From assembly GCA_964023205.1 (NCBI GenBank), contig OZ026850.1:7637770-7701769 (forward strand): 64,000 nucleotides of DNA, given 5' to 3'. Each line of letters begins with the position of its first letter. Position 1 is the stretch's first letter. Positions 1-13,500 of the stretch are shown one piece after another. Below the pieces are notes generated by a model, which was given only the letters and a program-made list of their open reading frames with translations, was not told the DNA's origin and made no database searches. A program made the translations under genes and the position numbers. Source of the DNA: Lutraria lutraria (lineage: Eukaryota; Mollusca; Bivalvia; Venerida; Mactridae).

Positions 1-175
1 ATTTAACATAGTCAAGTTTTAACTTAAACCTAGTAATTAAATTTAATTAAAAATGATCTTGTGGCACTCTCAAAGTAGCCGGTCTAACTAAGGTTCTGAA
101 TTAAAATTTAACATAGTCAAGTTTTAACTTAAACCTAGTAATTAAATTTAATTAAAAATGATCTTGTGGCACTCT
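1..175. repeat. two copies of a 70-bp segment, 105 bp apart
   Basis: Bases 1-70 recur essentially unchanged at 106-175 (both end TTGTGGCACTCT). The spacer includes AGTAGCCGGTCTAACTAAGG, which has a diverged echo near 528-556. It looks like the right edge of a 105-bp tandem array cut by the window start. Confidence 0.8.
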
Positions 176-760
176 AAATGAATCCTGTTTCTCTTATATA
201 TGTATGTTATATCCCTTTCCAGTCTGTGATTTTAGGATTTGGAACTACTTGTCCGAACCACCAAAAGTTAATAGTTTTCCTTTATATACTCTATACATAA
301 TTTAAATTATACATAATTACCGCAAAATTTACTTGTCCGAATCAATAATTACTTGTCCCGGACAACATGACAAGTGCTAATTTCACAGACTGTCTTTCTT
401 TTCTTTTTTTTATCTAAATGAAATCGTTTGTATTTATTTATATGTGTTTGTCATTGTTATTTTCATATATTTGTAAAAAGATACTATAAAATTATGTTAT
501 ATTCTTCAATTACAATTAGACCACTCAGAAAGTTGCCGGTCAAACAAATTAGTTGTTAAATTAAAGCAGTAAATTGATCATTTAATTATTTTTTCTATAA
601 TTACTATTTAGATGAAAATACGATAAAAAAATAACCTAATGAGTGTGATATCATGCATTTTTGGATTATATTTAAATTTCAAATACATGTATCATATATA
701 ATAACATTGCATTATGTCATAACTGAATGCTCAATTTATAAAATTGATAAAAATCTATTT
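176..760. other. AT-rich sequence, no feature recognised
   Basis: No open frame, array or inverted repeat of note beyond the diverged echo of the 105-bp repeat near 528-556. Confidence 0.4.
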
Positions 761-767
761 TACGAAG

Positions 768-3040
768 TAGCGACGAATTAGCGACACGAAATACAATCGT
801 TCTATATATTATCCTGATAAAGTTTTGCTATTTAGCGACACGAAAAACGCTCGTTAGGACATTGTTAAAACTCTATTGTATACATATATACCAACACGTG
901 TCAAGTCGTTAAGTATGAAATATACAACTGTATATCATATTGACCGTTGTTTATCACCTACTAATTAGCAACCTGTTATGCTAATCCGTGCTAAAATCGA
1001 TATTTGAACTAAATACTTCTATATATTTATAGGTGCTGTTTTACCTTGATAGAACTATTTATAAACAACAAAGTTACTATTAACAAGCGAAAATCACATT
1101 ACTATTACCGACAGCTAAATAAAGAGATCATAAGTAAATGAACTTATTGTGCAGGTATGTTTCTGCACATGTTAACTACACGTGTCAAGTCGTTAACAAT
1201 CTTATATACGAAAGTAACATTAAGACTTCATGACGCTTCGTGTCGCTTCTTCATTCAATGTAGAGGTTGGAGCGACACGAAATGCGCTCGAGTACTTCTA
1301 AATAATTTAAAAAAAACATGGATTCAATGACTTGATAGAATAAAGTAATTCCATGAATGACAAAGACAAATTTAAGCATTATTGTTGTTTTATTCTACAT
1401 TGTCTTTTCATGACGCTTCATGTTCATATCATCCCAGAGTAGCGACACGAAATACGCTCGTTTGTACATAGGTAAAATTCTGAATATTGTCCAAAAATAT
1501 GGATAAGTATTTTTTTCCTTCGCTCAATACTTCAAAAACATAGAATGAAGTATATCAATGAAAAGCAATGCCATCTTTAAGCTTAATTACAGTTCTAATC
1601 AACGTAATGACTCGTGACGCTTAATGTCCATTTCGGCCCAGAATAGCGACACGAAATACGCTCGTTTGTACATAGTTAAAACACTGCTTATTGTTTTAAA
1701 AAAATGGATAAATATATATTTTCCATCGCTAAATACTTCGAAAACGTTTGATTAACCATATCAATGCTTAAATTAAGCTTAACAACAGTTTAAATACGCA
1801 TTATGACTTGGTGACGCTTAATGTCCATTTCGGCCCAGAATAGCGACACGAACTTCGCTCGTATGTATAAGTTTAAACACTAATTATTGTTTAAAAAAAT
1901 GGATAAATATATTTTTTTCCATCGCTAAATACTTCAAAAACGTATACTTAACCATATCAATGCTTAAATTAAGCTTAATTACAGTTTTATGCTACATTAT
2001 CTTCTCGTGACGCTTCATGTTCACATCTGCCCTGAATAGCGACACGAAATACGCTCGTTTGTACATAGTTAAAACACTAATTATTGTTTTAAAGAAATGG
2101 ATAAATATATTTTTTCCATCGCTTAATACTTCGAAAACGTATGATTAACCATATCAATGCTTAAATTAAGCTTAATAACAGTTTAAATACGCATTATGAC
2201 TTCGTGACGCTTAATGTCCATTTCAGCCCTGAATAGCGACACAAACTTCGCTTGTATGTATAAGTTTAAACACTAATTATTGTTTAAAAAAATGGATAAA
2301 TATATATTTTCCATCGCTAAATACTTCGAAAACGTTTGATTAACCATATCAATGCTTAAATTAAGCTTAACAACAGTTTAAATACGCATTATGACTTGGT
2401 GACGCTTAATGTCCATTTCGGCCCAGAATAGCGACACGATCTTCGCTCGTATGTATAAGTTTAAACACTAATTATTGTTTAAAAAAATGGATAAATATAT
2501 TTTTTTCCATCGCTAAATACTTCAAAAACGTATACTTAACCATATCAATGCTTAAATTAAGCTTAATTACAGTTTTATGCTACATTATCTTCTCGTGACG
2601 CTTCATGTTCACATCTGCCCTGAATAGCGACACGAAATACGCTCGTTTGTACATAGTTAAAACACTAATTATTGTTTTAAAGAAATGGATAAATATATTT
2701 TTTCCATCGCTTAATACTTCGAAAACGTATGATTAACCATATCAATGCTTAAATTAAGCTTAATAACAGTTTAAATACGCATTATGACTTCGTGACGCTT
2801 AATGTCCATTTCGGCCCTGAATAGCGACACAAACTTCGCTTGTATGTATAAGTTTAAACACTAATTATTGTTTAAAAAAATGGATAAATATATTTTTTTT
2901 CCATCGCTAAATACTTCAAAAACGTATACTTAACCATATCAATGCTCAAATTAAGCTTAATTACAGTTTAAATAAGCATTATGACCTTGTGACGCTTCGT
3001 GTTGCTAAAAATCTTTGTGTCGCTTTTTAGTGAGACCCAT
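768..3040. repeat. 196-bp satellite with 588-bp higher-order period
   Basis: The motif AGCGACACGAA followed by CGCTCG recurs at 1441, 1645, 1842, 2038, 2235, 2430, 2626 and 2823, spacings 195-204. Degenerate edge copies occur near 780, 834 and 1271. Monomers fall in three variants (…AAATACGCTCG, …ACTTCGCTCG, …CAAACTTCGCTTG), so the true period is three monomers: 1842 to 2430, 2038 to 2626 and 2235 to 2823 are all 588. The monomer also carries the opposite-strand motif GTGACGCTTCRTGT, so pairs of inverted short arms repeat through the array. Confidence 0.88.
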
Positions 3041-3222
3041 AATATACGAAAGCTGACAGATTAATTAAAGCTCATCAACTACTATTAAGTTCTCAACACT
3101 CGTTGATTATAATTTATGTCAACGCTAATTTTTCACACATATCAGGTAACAATTTATTCACAAAAGCGCAATTAAATAATGTATGAATAACACTTATTGA
3201 CAAGAAATTGTAAGTTTTGAGA

Positions 3223-3450
3223 AAACTAAAGAGGCACATCGCGTATCACCACCGGGTTGAGCGATCGTCGTCGCAATCCACCGCAAATTATTGCCCTCCA
3301 GTGGTGACGGTCACCGTCGATCATCGTCGCTCTGAACGCGACGGCCAAAATTCAAATCGCTGCGTTGAAGCGATCTACCTGTGGCTTAGCGCGATTTTAA
3401 TTCCGCGGCGATTCGCGAAAATCGGACAAATCACCCGAACCGTACTGTAA
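3223..3450. other. CpG-rich patch in AT-rich surroundings
   Basis: Abruptly rich in CG dinucleotides (GATCGTCGTCGCAATCC, CGCGATTTTAATTCCGCGG) while both flanks are AT-rich. An open + frame crosses it but resembles nothing I know, and starts at a TTG. It lies exactly between the satellite and a truncated hairpin element, so it may be the edge of another repeat. Confidence 0.4.
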
Positions 3451-3454
3451 CCGT

Positions 3455-4140
3455 CAAGTACAAATAAGGGTCATCTGGGTCACCTTGTCAAATCTTAGGA
3501 AAACTTTGTTAACACTGTAGATGTCACAGTTTTGATTGGATCTTCACCAAACCATGTCAGGATGTTTGCCTCAATGATATGTGGGTCAAGGTTGAATATT
3601 GGTCAGCCGGGGTTAAAAACTGAGTCACATGGTCAAATCTTAGGTAAAAATCTTGTTAAAGCTCTAAATTGCATAGTTTTAATTGGATTTTGGCCAAACC
3701 TTGTCTGATTGTTCGGCTCAATTATATTATAGATAAGTTAAAATATGGGTCATCTAGGGTCAAAAACTAGGTCACGAGGTCAAATCTTTGGAAAACCTTA
3801 TTAATACTGCTGATGTCAAATTTTGATTGTATCTTCACCAAACCTAGTCAGAATGTTTGTCTTAATGATATGTAAGACAAATTCGAACATAGGTTGTCTG
3901 GGGTCAAAAACTAGGTCACGAGGTCAAATCTTAGGAAAACCTTGTCTATGCTGTAGTTTTCATGGTTTTGATTGGATCTTCACCAAATTTTGTCAGAATG
4001 TTTGTCTTATTTATATGTAGGACAAGTTCTAACATGGGTCATCTGGGGTCAAAAACTAGGTCACCGGTTCAAAACAATATTTTAATGAGTGAACAGTGAT
4101 TGTCATGTAAGCGATATAGGGCCATCTTGGCCCTCTTGTT
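3455..4140 (+). mobile_element. GCTCACATG-type array element, 5' truncated
   Basis: About four 150-bp monomers with the motif TTGATTGGATCTTCACCAAA and GGTCAAAAACTAGGTCAC. It ends with the 3' hairpin AGGGCCATCTTGGCCCT (4118-4134) and CTTGTT. The 5' hairpin is missing. Internal open frames are translations of the monomers. Confidence 0.8.
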
Positions 4141-4396
4141 TTGAAAAATTTCCCGTAAAACAGAAAATAAAAAAAATGTTGGCCTAATGGAATGTTTTGT
4201 CTAATTTTACAGGTAATGTTTATGTTAATTTTGTAATGTATTTACTCATTTCATATTGTAATCCTACTTTAAACTGAAGTATTTTGAATTCCCACTAGCA
4301 TGAAGTCTCTCATACTGAACAAGATAAGTGTAGTATTGTTAGTAATATGCTTTGGTTCTGAGTATTAATGTTGCATTGTGGACTTGTTTATTGTAG

Positions 4397-4567
4397 GATA
4401 ATGATATGAAGCAAATTCTAAATGAGGTTAGAGGATGTTTTATACATAAATGTAGGATAACACAAAGTAAAGGGGCTGTTATAGTCAGCCTACAAGCTCA
4501 TGCTATTGTTATGGAATGTGAAATTAACAGTGTTGGTTATGGTATCAGATGTATACAAAATTCAAGG
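4397..4567 (+). CDS. FBXO10: FBXO10 exon A (first in window)
   Basis: A 57-codon open exon between an acceptor (TTGTAG before 4397) and a consensus donor GTAAGT at 4568. It enters and leaves in phase 0. It reads as two beta-helix coils: one around RGCFIHKCRITQSKGAVIV and one around CEINSVGYGIRC. It is the most upstream exon I can find; its phase-0 start means coding sequence continues upstream of the window. Confidence 0.8.
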
Positions 4568-7500
4568 GTAAGTTGTATAACATAAACTTTATATACATTT
4601 GAATTTGTTTTTAGCTCACCAGAGCACGAATGTGCTCAGGGTGAGCTTTTGTGATCGCCCTGCGTCCATCGTGCGTCGTTACGTGGCGTCCATGTTTACT
4701 TAAAACAACATCTCCTCCTACACCGCTATGCCGATTGCAACCAAACTTTGCTGGAATGATCCTTGGGTGGTCCCCTTTCAAAGTTGTTCAAAAAATTAAA
4801 TTTCATTAAAAACTCTGGTTGCTATGGCAACAAATAGAAAAAACTTAAAAAATCTTCTTGTCCGAAACCACAGGGCCTAGAGCTGAGATATTTGGTATGT
4901 AGCATTGTCTAATGGAACTCTACAAAGTTTGTTCAAATTATTCCCCTGGGATCAAAATTGGCTCCGCCCCGGGGGTAACTTGATTTTACATAGACTTATA
5001 TAGGAAATTTAAAAAATCTTCTTGTCAAAAACTACAATGCCAAGAGCTTTGATATTTGGTGTGTAGCATAGTCTAGTGGACCTCTACTAAGTTTGTTCAA
5101 ATTATTGCCCTAGGGTCAAAATTGGCCCCGCCCCAGGGGTCACTTGATTTATAAAGACTTATATAGGAAAATTTAAAAAATCTTCTTCTCCGAAACCACA
5201 AGGCCTAGAGCTAAGATATTTGGTATGTAGCATTATCTAGTGGACCTCTACCAAGTTTGTTCAAATTATTGGCCTAGGGTCAAAATTGGCCCTGCCCTGG
5301 GGTTTATTCTATTTTATATAGGAAAATTAAAAAAATCTTCTCCGAAACCACAAGGCCTAGAGCTAAGATATTTGGTATGTAGCATTGTCTAGTGGACCTC
5401 TACCAAGTTTGTTCAAATTATTGCCCTAGGGTCAAAATTGGCCCCGCCCCAGGGGTCACTTGATTTATATAGACTTATATAGGAAAATTTAAAAAATCTT
5501 CTTCTCCGAAACCACAAGGCCTAGACCTAATATATTTGGTATGTAGCATTATCTAGTGGACCTCTACCAAGTTTGTTCAAATTATTGCCCTAGGGTCAAA
5601 ATTGGCCCTGCCCTAGGGTTTATTCTATTTTATATAGGAAAATTTAAAAAATCTTCTTCTCCAAAACCACAAGGCCTAGAGCTAAGATATTTGGTATGTA
5701 GCATTGTCTAGTGGACCTCTACCAAATTTGTTCAAATTATTGCCCTAGGGTCAAAATTGGCCCCGCCCCAGGGGTCACTTGATTTATATAGACTTATATA
5801 GGAAAATTTAAAAAATCTTCTCTGAAACCACAAGGCCTAGAGCTAAGATATTTAGTATGTAGCATTATCTAGTAGACCTCTACCAAGTTTGTTCAAATTA
5901 TTGCCCTAGGGTCAAAATTGGCCCTGCCCTGGGGTTTATTCTATTTTATATAGGAAAATTAAAAAAATCTTCTTCTCCAAAACCACAATGCCTAGAGCTA
6001 AGATATTTGGTATGTAGCATTGTCTAGTGGACCTGTACCAAGTTTGTTCAAATTATTGCCCTAGGGTCAAAATTGGCCCCGCCCCGGGGGTCACTTGATT
6101 TATATAGACTTACATAGGAAAATTTAAAAAATCTTCTTCTCCGAAACCACAAGGCCTAGAGCTAAGATATTTGGTATGTAGCATTATCTAGTGGACCTCT
6201 ACCAAGTTTGTTCAAATTATTGCCCTAGGGTCAAAATTGGCCCTGCCTTGGGGTTTATTCTTTTTTATATAGGAAAATTAAAAAAATCTTCTTCTCCAAA
6301 ACCACAAGGCCTAGAGCTAAGATATTTGGTATGTAGCATTGTCTAGTGGACCTTTACCAAGTTTGTTCAAATTATTGCCCTAGGGTCAAAATTGGCCCCG
6401 CCCCAGGGGTCACTTGATTTATATAGACTTACATAGGAAAATTTAAAAAATCTTCTTCTCCGAAACCACAAGGCCTAGAGCTAAGATATTTAGTATGTAG
6501 CATTATCTAGTGGACCTTCACCAAGTTTGTTCAAATTATTGCCCTAGGGTCAAAATTGGCCCTGCCCTGGGGTTTATTCTATTTTATATAGGAAAATTAA
6601 AAAAATCTTCTCTGAAACCACAAGGCCTAGAGCTAAGATATTTGGTATGTAGCATTGTCTAGTGGACCTCTACCAAATTTGTTCAAATTATTGCCCTAGG
6701 GTCAAAATTGGCCCCGCCCCGGGGGTCACTTGATTTATATAGACTTATATAGGAAAAATTAAAAAATCTTCTCCGAAACTGCCAGGCCTAGAGCTTAGAT
6801 ATTTTGCACGTGGCATTGTCTAGTGGACCTCTACCAAGTTTGTTCAAATTATGGCCCCGGGGTCAAAATTAGCCCTGCCCTGGGGTTTATTCTATTTTAT
6901 ATAGGAAAATTTTAAAAATCTCCGAAACCACAAGGCCTAGAGCTATGATATTTGGTATCTAGCTTTGTCTAATAGACGTGCGTCGTTACGTGGCGTCCAT
7001 GTTTACTTAAAACAACATCTCCTCCTACACCGCTATGCCGATTGCAACCAAACTTTGCTGGAATGATCCTTGGGTGGTCCCCTTTCAAAGTTGTTCAAAA
7101 AATTAAATTTCATTAAAAACTCTGGTTGCTATGGCAACAAATAGAAAAAACTTAAAAAATCTTCTTGTCCGAAACCACAGGGCCTAGAGCTGAGATATTT
7201 GGTATGTAGCATTGTCTAATGGAACTCTACAAAGTTTGTTCAAATTATTCCCCTGGGATCAAAATTGGCTCCGCCCCGGGGGTAACTTGATTTTACATAG
7301 ACTTATATAGGAAATTTAAAAAATCTTCTTGTCAAAAACTACAATGCCAAGAGCTTTGATATTTGGTGTGTAGCATAGTCTAGTGGACCTCTACTAAGTT
7401 TGTTCAAATTATTGCCCTAGGGTCAAAATTGGCCCCGCCCCAGGGGTCACTTGATTTATAAAGACTTATATAGGAAAATTTAAAAAATCTTCTTCTCCGA

Positions 7501-10500
7501 AACCACAAGGCCTAGAGCTAAGATATTTGGTATGTAGCATTATCTAGTGGACCTCTACCAAGTTTGTTCAAATTATTGGCCTAGGGTCAAAATTGGCCCT
7601 GCCCTGGGGTTTATTCTATTTTATATAGGAAAATTAAAAAAATCTTCTCCGAAACCACAAGGCCTAGAGCTAAGATATTTGGTATGTAGCATTGTCTAGT
7701 GGACCTCTACCAAGTTTGTTCAAATTATTGCCCTAGGGTCAAAATTGGCCCCGCCCCAGGGGTCACTTGATTTATATAGACTTATATAGGAAAATTTAAA
7801 AAATCTTCTTCTCCGAAACCACAAGGCCTAGAGCTAATATATTTGGTATGTAGCATTATCTAGTGGACCTCTACCAAGTTTGTTCAAATTATTGCCCTAG
7901 GGTCAAAATTGGCCCTGCCCTAGGGTTTATTCTATTTTATATAGGAAAATTTAAAAAATCTTCTTCTCCAAAACCACAAGGCCTAGAGCTAAGATATTTG
8001 GTATGTAGCATTGTCTAGTGGACCTCTACCAAATTTGTTCAAATTATTGCCCTAGGGTCAAAATTGGCCCCGCCCCAGGGGTCACTTGATTTATATAGAC
8101 TTATATAGGAAAATTTAAAAAATCTTCTCTGAAACCACAAGGCCTAGAGCTAAGATATTTAGTATGTAGCATTATCTAGTAGACCTCTACCAAGTTTGTT
8201 CAAATTATTGCCCTAGGGTCAAAATTGGCCCTGCCCTGGGGTTTATTCTATTTTATATAGGAAAATTAAAAAAATCTTCTTCTCCAAAACCACAATGCCT
8301 AGAGCTAAGATATTTGGTATGTAGCATTGTCTAGTGGACCTGTACCAAGTTTGTTCAAATTATTGCCCTAGGGTCAAAATTGGCCCCGCCCCGGGGGTCA
8401 CTTGATTTATATAGACTTACATAGGAAAATTTAAAAAATCTTCTTCTCCGAAACCACAAGGCCTAGAGCTAAGATATTTGGTATGTAGCATTATCTAGTG
8501 GACCTCTACCAAGTTTGTTCAAATTATTGCCCTAGGGTCAAAATTGGCCCTGCCTTGGGGTTTATTCTTTTTTATATAGGAAAATTAAAAAAATCTTCTT
8601 CTCCAAAACCACAAGGCCTAGAGCTAAGATATTTGGTATGTAGCATTGTCTAGTGGACCTTTACCAAGTTTGTTCAAATTATTGCCCTAGGGTCAAAATT
8701 GGCCCCGCCCCAGGGGTCACTTGATTTATATAGACTTACATAGGAAAATTTAAAAAATCTTCTTCTCCGAAACCACAAGGCCTAGAGCTAAGATATTTAG
8801 TATGTAGCATTATCTAGTGGACCTTCACCAAGTTTGTTCAAATTATTGCCCTAGGGTCAAAATTGGCCCTGCCCTGGGGTTTATTCTATTTTATATAGGA
8901 AAATTAAAAAAATCTTCTCTGAAACCACAAGGCCTAGAGCTAAGATATTTGGTATGTAGCATTGTCTAGTGGACCTCTACCAAATTTGTTCAAATTATTG
9001 CCCTAGGGTCAAAATTGGCCCCGCCCCGGGGGTCACTTGATTTATATAGACTTATATAGGAAAAATTAAAAAATCTTCTCCGAAACTGCCAGGCCTAGAG
9101 CTTAGATATTTTGCACGTGGCATTGTCTAGTGGACCTCTACCAAGTTTGTTCAAATTATGGCCCCGGGGTCAAAATTAGCCCTGCCCTGGGGTTTATTCT
9201 ATTTTATATAGGAAAATTTTAAAAATCTCCGAAACCACAAGGCCTAGAGCTATGATATTTGGTATCTAGCTTTGTCTAATAGACGTGCGTCGTTACGTGG
9301 CGTCCATGTTTACTTAAAACAACATCTCCTCCTACACCGCTATGCCGATTGCAACCAAACTTTGCTGGAATGATCCTTGGGTGGTCCCCTTTCAAAGTTG
9401 TTCAAAAAATTAAATTTCATTAAAAACTCTGGTTGCTATGGCAACAAATAGAAAAAACTTAAAAAATCTTCTTGTCCGAAACCACAGGGCCTAGAGCTGA
9501 GATATTTGGTATGTAGCATTGTCTAATGGAACTCTACAAAGTTTGTTCAAATTATTCCCCTGGGATCAAAATTGGCTCCGCCCCGGGGGTAACTTGATTT
9601 TACATAGACTTATATAGGAAATTTAAAAAATCTTCTTGTCAAAAACTACAATGCCAAGAGCTTTGATATTTGGTGTGTAGCATAGTCTAGTGGACCTCTA
9701 CTAAGTTTGTTCAAATTATTGCCCTAGGGTCAAAATTGGCCCCGCCCCAGGGGTCACTTGATTTATAAAGACTTATATAGGAAAATTTAAAAAATCTTCT
9801 TCTCCGAAACCACAAGGCCTAGAGCTAAGATATTTGGTATGTAGCATTATCTAGTGGACCTCTACCAAGTTTGTTCAAATTATTGGCCTAGGGTCAAAAT
9901 TGGCCCTGCCCTGGGGTTTATTCTATTTTATATAGGAAAATTAAAAAAATCTTCTCCGAAACCACAAGGCCTAGAGCTAAGATATTTGGTATGTAGCATT
10001 GTCTAGTGGACCTCTACCAAGTTTGTTCAAATTATTGCCCTAGGGTCAAAATTGGCCCCGCCCCAGGGGTCACTTGATTTATATAGACTTATATAGGAAA
10101 ATTTAAAAAATCTTCTTCTCCGAAACCACAAGGCCTAGAGCTAATATATTTGGTATGTAGCATTATCTAGTGGACCTCTACCAAGTTTGTTCAAATTATT
10201 GCCCTAGGGTCAAAATTGGCCCTGCCCTAGGGTTTATTCTATTTTATATAGGAAAATTTAAAAAATCTTCTTCTCCAAAACCACAAGGCCTAGAGCTAAG
10301 ATATTTGGTATGTAGCATTGTCTAGTGGACCTCTACCAAATTTGTTCAAATTATTGCCCTAGGGTCAAAATTGGCCCCGCCCCAGGGGTCACTTGATTTA
10401 TATAGACTTATATAGGAAAATTTAAAAAATCTTCTCTGAAACCACAAGGCCTAGAGCTAAGATATTTAGTATGTAGCATTATCTAGTAGACCTCTACCAA

Positions 10501-13500
10501 GTTTGTTCAAATTATTGCCCTAGGGTCAAAATTGGCCCTGCCCTGGGGTTTATTCTATTTTATATAGGAAAATTAAAAAAATCTTCTTCTCCAAAACCAC
10601 AATGCCTAGAGCTAAGATATTTGGTATGTAGCATTGTCTAGTGGACCTGTACCAAGTTTGTTCAAATTATTGCCCTAGGGTCAAAATTGGCCCCGCCCCG
10701 GGGGTCACTTGATTTATATAGACTTACATAGGAAAATTTAAAAAATCTTCTTCTCCGAAACCACAAGGCCTAGAGCTAAGATATTTGGTATGTAGCATTA
10801 TCTAGTGGACCTCTACCAAGTTTGTTCAAATTATTGCCCTAGGGTCAAAATTGGCCCTGCCTTGGGGTTTATTCTTTTTTATATAGGAAAATTAAAAAAA
10901 TCTTCTTCTCCAAAACCACAAGGCCTAGAGCTAAGATATTTGGTATGTAGCATTGTCTAGTGGACCTTTACCAAGTTTGTTCAAATTATTGCCCTAGGGT
11001 CAAAATTGGCCCCGCCCCAGGGGTCACTTGATTTATATAGACTTACATAGGAAAATTTAAAAAATCTTCTTCTCCGAAACCACAAGGCCTAGAGCTAAGA
11101 TATTTAGTATGTAGCATTATCTAGTGGACCTTCACCAAGTTTGTTCAAATTATTGCCCTAGGGTCAAAATTGGCCCTGCCCTGGGGTTTATTCTATTTTA
11201 TATAGGAAAATTAAAAAAATCTTCTCTGAAACCACAAGGCCTAGAGCTAAGATATTTGGTATGTAGCATTGTCTAGTGGACCTCTACCAAATTTGTTCAA
11301 ATTATTGCCCTAGGGTCAAAATTGGCCCCGCCCCGGGGGTCACTTGATTTATATAGACTTATATAGGAAAAATTAAAAAATCTTCTCCGAAACTGCCAGG
11401 CCTAGAGCTTAGATATTTTGCACGTGGCATTGTCTAGTGGACCTCTACCAAGTTTGTTCAAATTATGGCCCCGGGGTCAAAATTAGCCCTGCCCTGGGGT
11501 TTATTCTATTTTATATAGGAAAATTTTAAAAAATCTCCGAAACCACAAGGCCTAGAGCTATGATATTTGGTATCTAGCTTTGTCTAATAGACGTGCGTCG
11601 TTACGTGGCGTCCATGTTTACTTAAAACAACATCTCCTCCTACACCGCTATGCCGATTGCAACCAAACTTTGCTGGAATGATCCTTGGGTGGTCCCCTTT
11701 CAAAGTTGTTCAAAAAATTAAATTTCATTAAAAACTCTGGTTGCTATGGCAACAAATAGAAAAAACTTAAAAAATCTTCTTGTCCGAAACCACAGGGCCT
11801 AGAGCTGAGATATTTGGTATGTAGCATTGTCTAATGGAACTCTACAAAGTTTGTTCAAATTATTCCCCTGGGATCAAAATTGGCTCCGCCCCGGGGGTAA
11901 CTTGATTTTACATAGACTTATATAGGAAATTTAAAAAATCTTCTTGTCAAAAACTACAATGCCAAGAGCTTTGATATTTGGTGTGTAGCATAGTCTAGTG
12001 GACCTCTACTAAGTTTGTTCAAATTATTGCCCTAGGGTCAAAATTGGCCCCGCCCCAGGGGTCACTTGATTTATAAAGACTTATATAGGAAAATTTAAAA
12101 AATCTTCTTCTCCGAAACCACAAGGCCTAGAGCTAAGATATTTGGTATGTAGCATTATCTAGTGGACCTCTACCAAGTTTGTTCAAATTATTGGCCTAGG
12201 GTCAAAATTGGCCCTGCCCTGGGGTTTATTCTATTTTATATAGGAAAATTAAAAAAATCTTCTCCGAAACCACAAGGCCTAGAGCTAAGATATTTGGTAT
12301 GTAGCATTGTCTAGTGGACCTCTACCAAGTTTGTTCAAATTATTGCCCTAGGGTCAAAATTGGCCCCGCCCCAGGGGTCACTTGATTTATATAGACTTAT
12401 ATAGGAAAATTTAAAAAATCTTCTCTGAAACCACAAGGCCTAGAGCTAAGATATTTAGTATGTAGCATTATCTAGTAGACCTCTACCAAGTTTGTTCAAA
12501 TTATTGCCCTAGGGTCAAAATTGGCCCTGCCCTAGGGTTTATTCTATTTTATATAGGAAAATTTAAAAAATCTTCTTCTCCAAAACCACAAGGCCTAGAG
12601 CTAAGATATTTGGTATGTAGCATTGTCTAGTGGACCTCTACCATGTTTGTTCAAATTATTGCCCTAGGGTCAAAATTGGCCCCGCCCCAGGGGTCACTTG
12701 ATTTATATAGACTTATATAGGAAAATTTAAAAAATCTTCTCTGAAACCACAAGGCCTAGAGCTAAGATATTTAGTATGTAGCATTATCTAGTAGACCTCT
12801 ACCAAGTTTGTTCAAATTATTGCCCTAGGGTCAAAATTGGCCCTGCCCTGGGGTTTATTCTATTTTATATAGGAAAATTTAAAAAATCTTCTTCTCCAAA
12901 ACCACAATGCCTAGAGCTAAGATATTTGGTATGTAGCATTGTCTAGTGGACCTGTACCAAGTTTGTTCAAATTATTGCCCTAGGGTCAAAATTGGCCCCG
13001 CCCCGGGGGTCACTTGATTTATATAGACTTACATAGGAAAATTTAAAAAATCTTCTTCTCCGAAACCACAAGGCCTAGAGCTAAGATATTTGGTATGTAG
13101 CATTATCTAGTGGACCTCTACCAAGTTTGTTCAAATTATTGCCCTAGGGTCAAAATTGGCCCTGCCTTGGGGTTTATTCTTTTTTATATAGGAAAATTAA
13201 AAAAATCTTCTTCTCCAAAACCACAAGGCCTAGAGCTAAGATATTTGGTATGTAGCATTGTCTAGTGGACCTTTACCAAGTTTGTTCAAATTATTGCCCT
13301 AGGGTCATAATTGGCCCCGCCCCAGGGGTCACTTGATTTATATAGACTTACATAGGAAAATTTAAAAAATCTTCTTCTCCGAAACCACAAGGCCTAGAGC
13401 TAAGATATTTAGTATGTAGCATTATCTAGTGGACCTTCACCAAGTTTGTTCAAATTATTGCCCTAGGGTCAAAATTGGCCCTGCCCTGGGGTTTATTCTA

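Noticed and set aside
3217..3450. 77-codon frame over the CpG-rich patch as an FBXO10 exon
   Set aside because: No beta-helix or F-box pattern, no acceptor in the right place, and its start is a TTG. Kept only as a composition feature.
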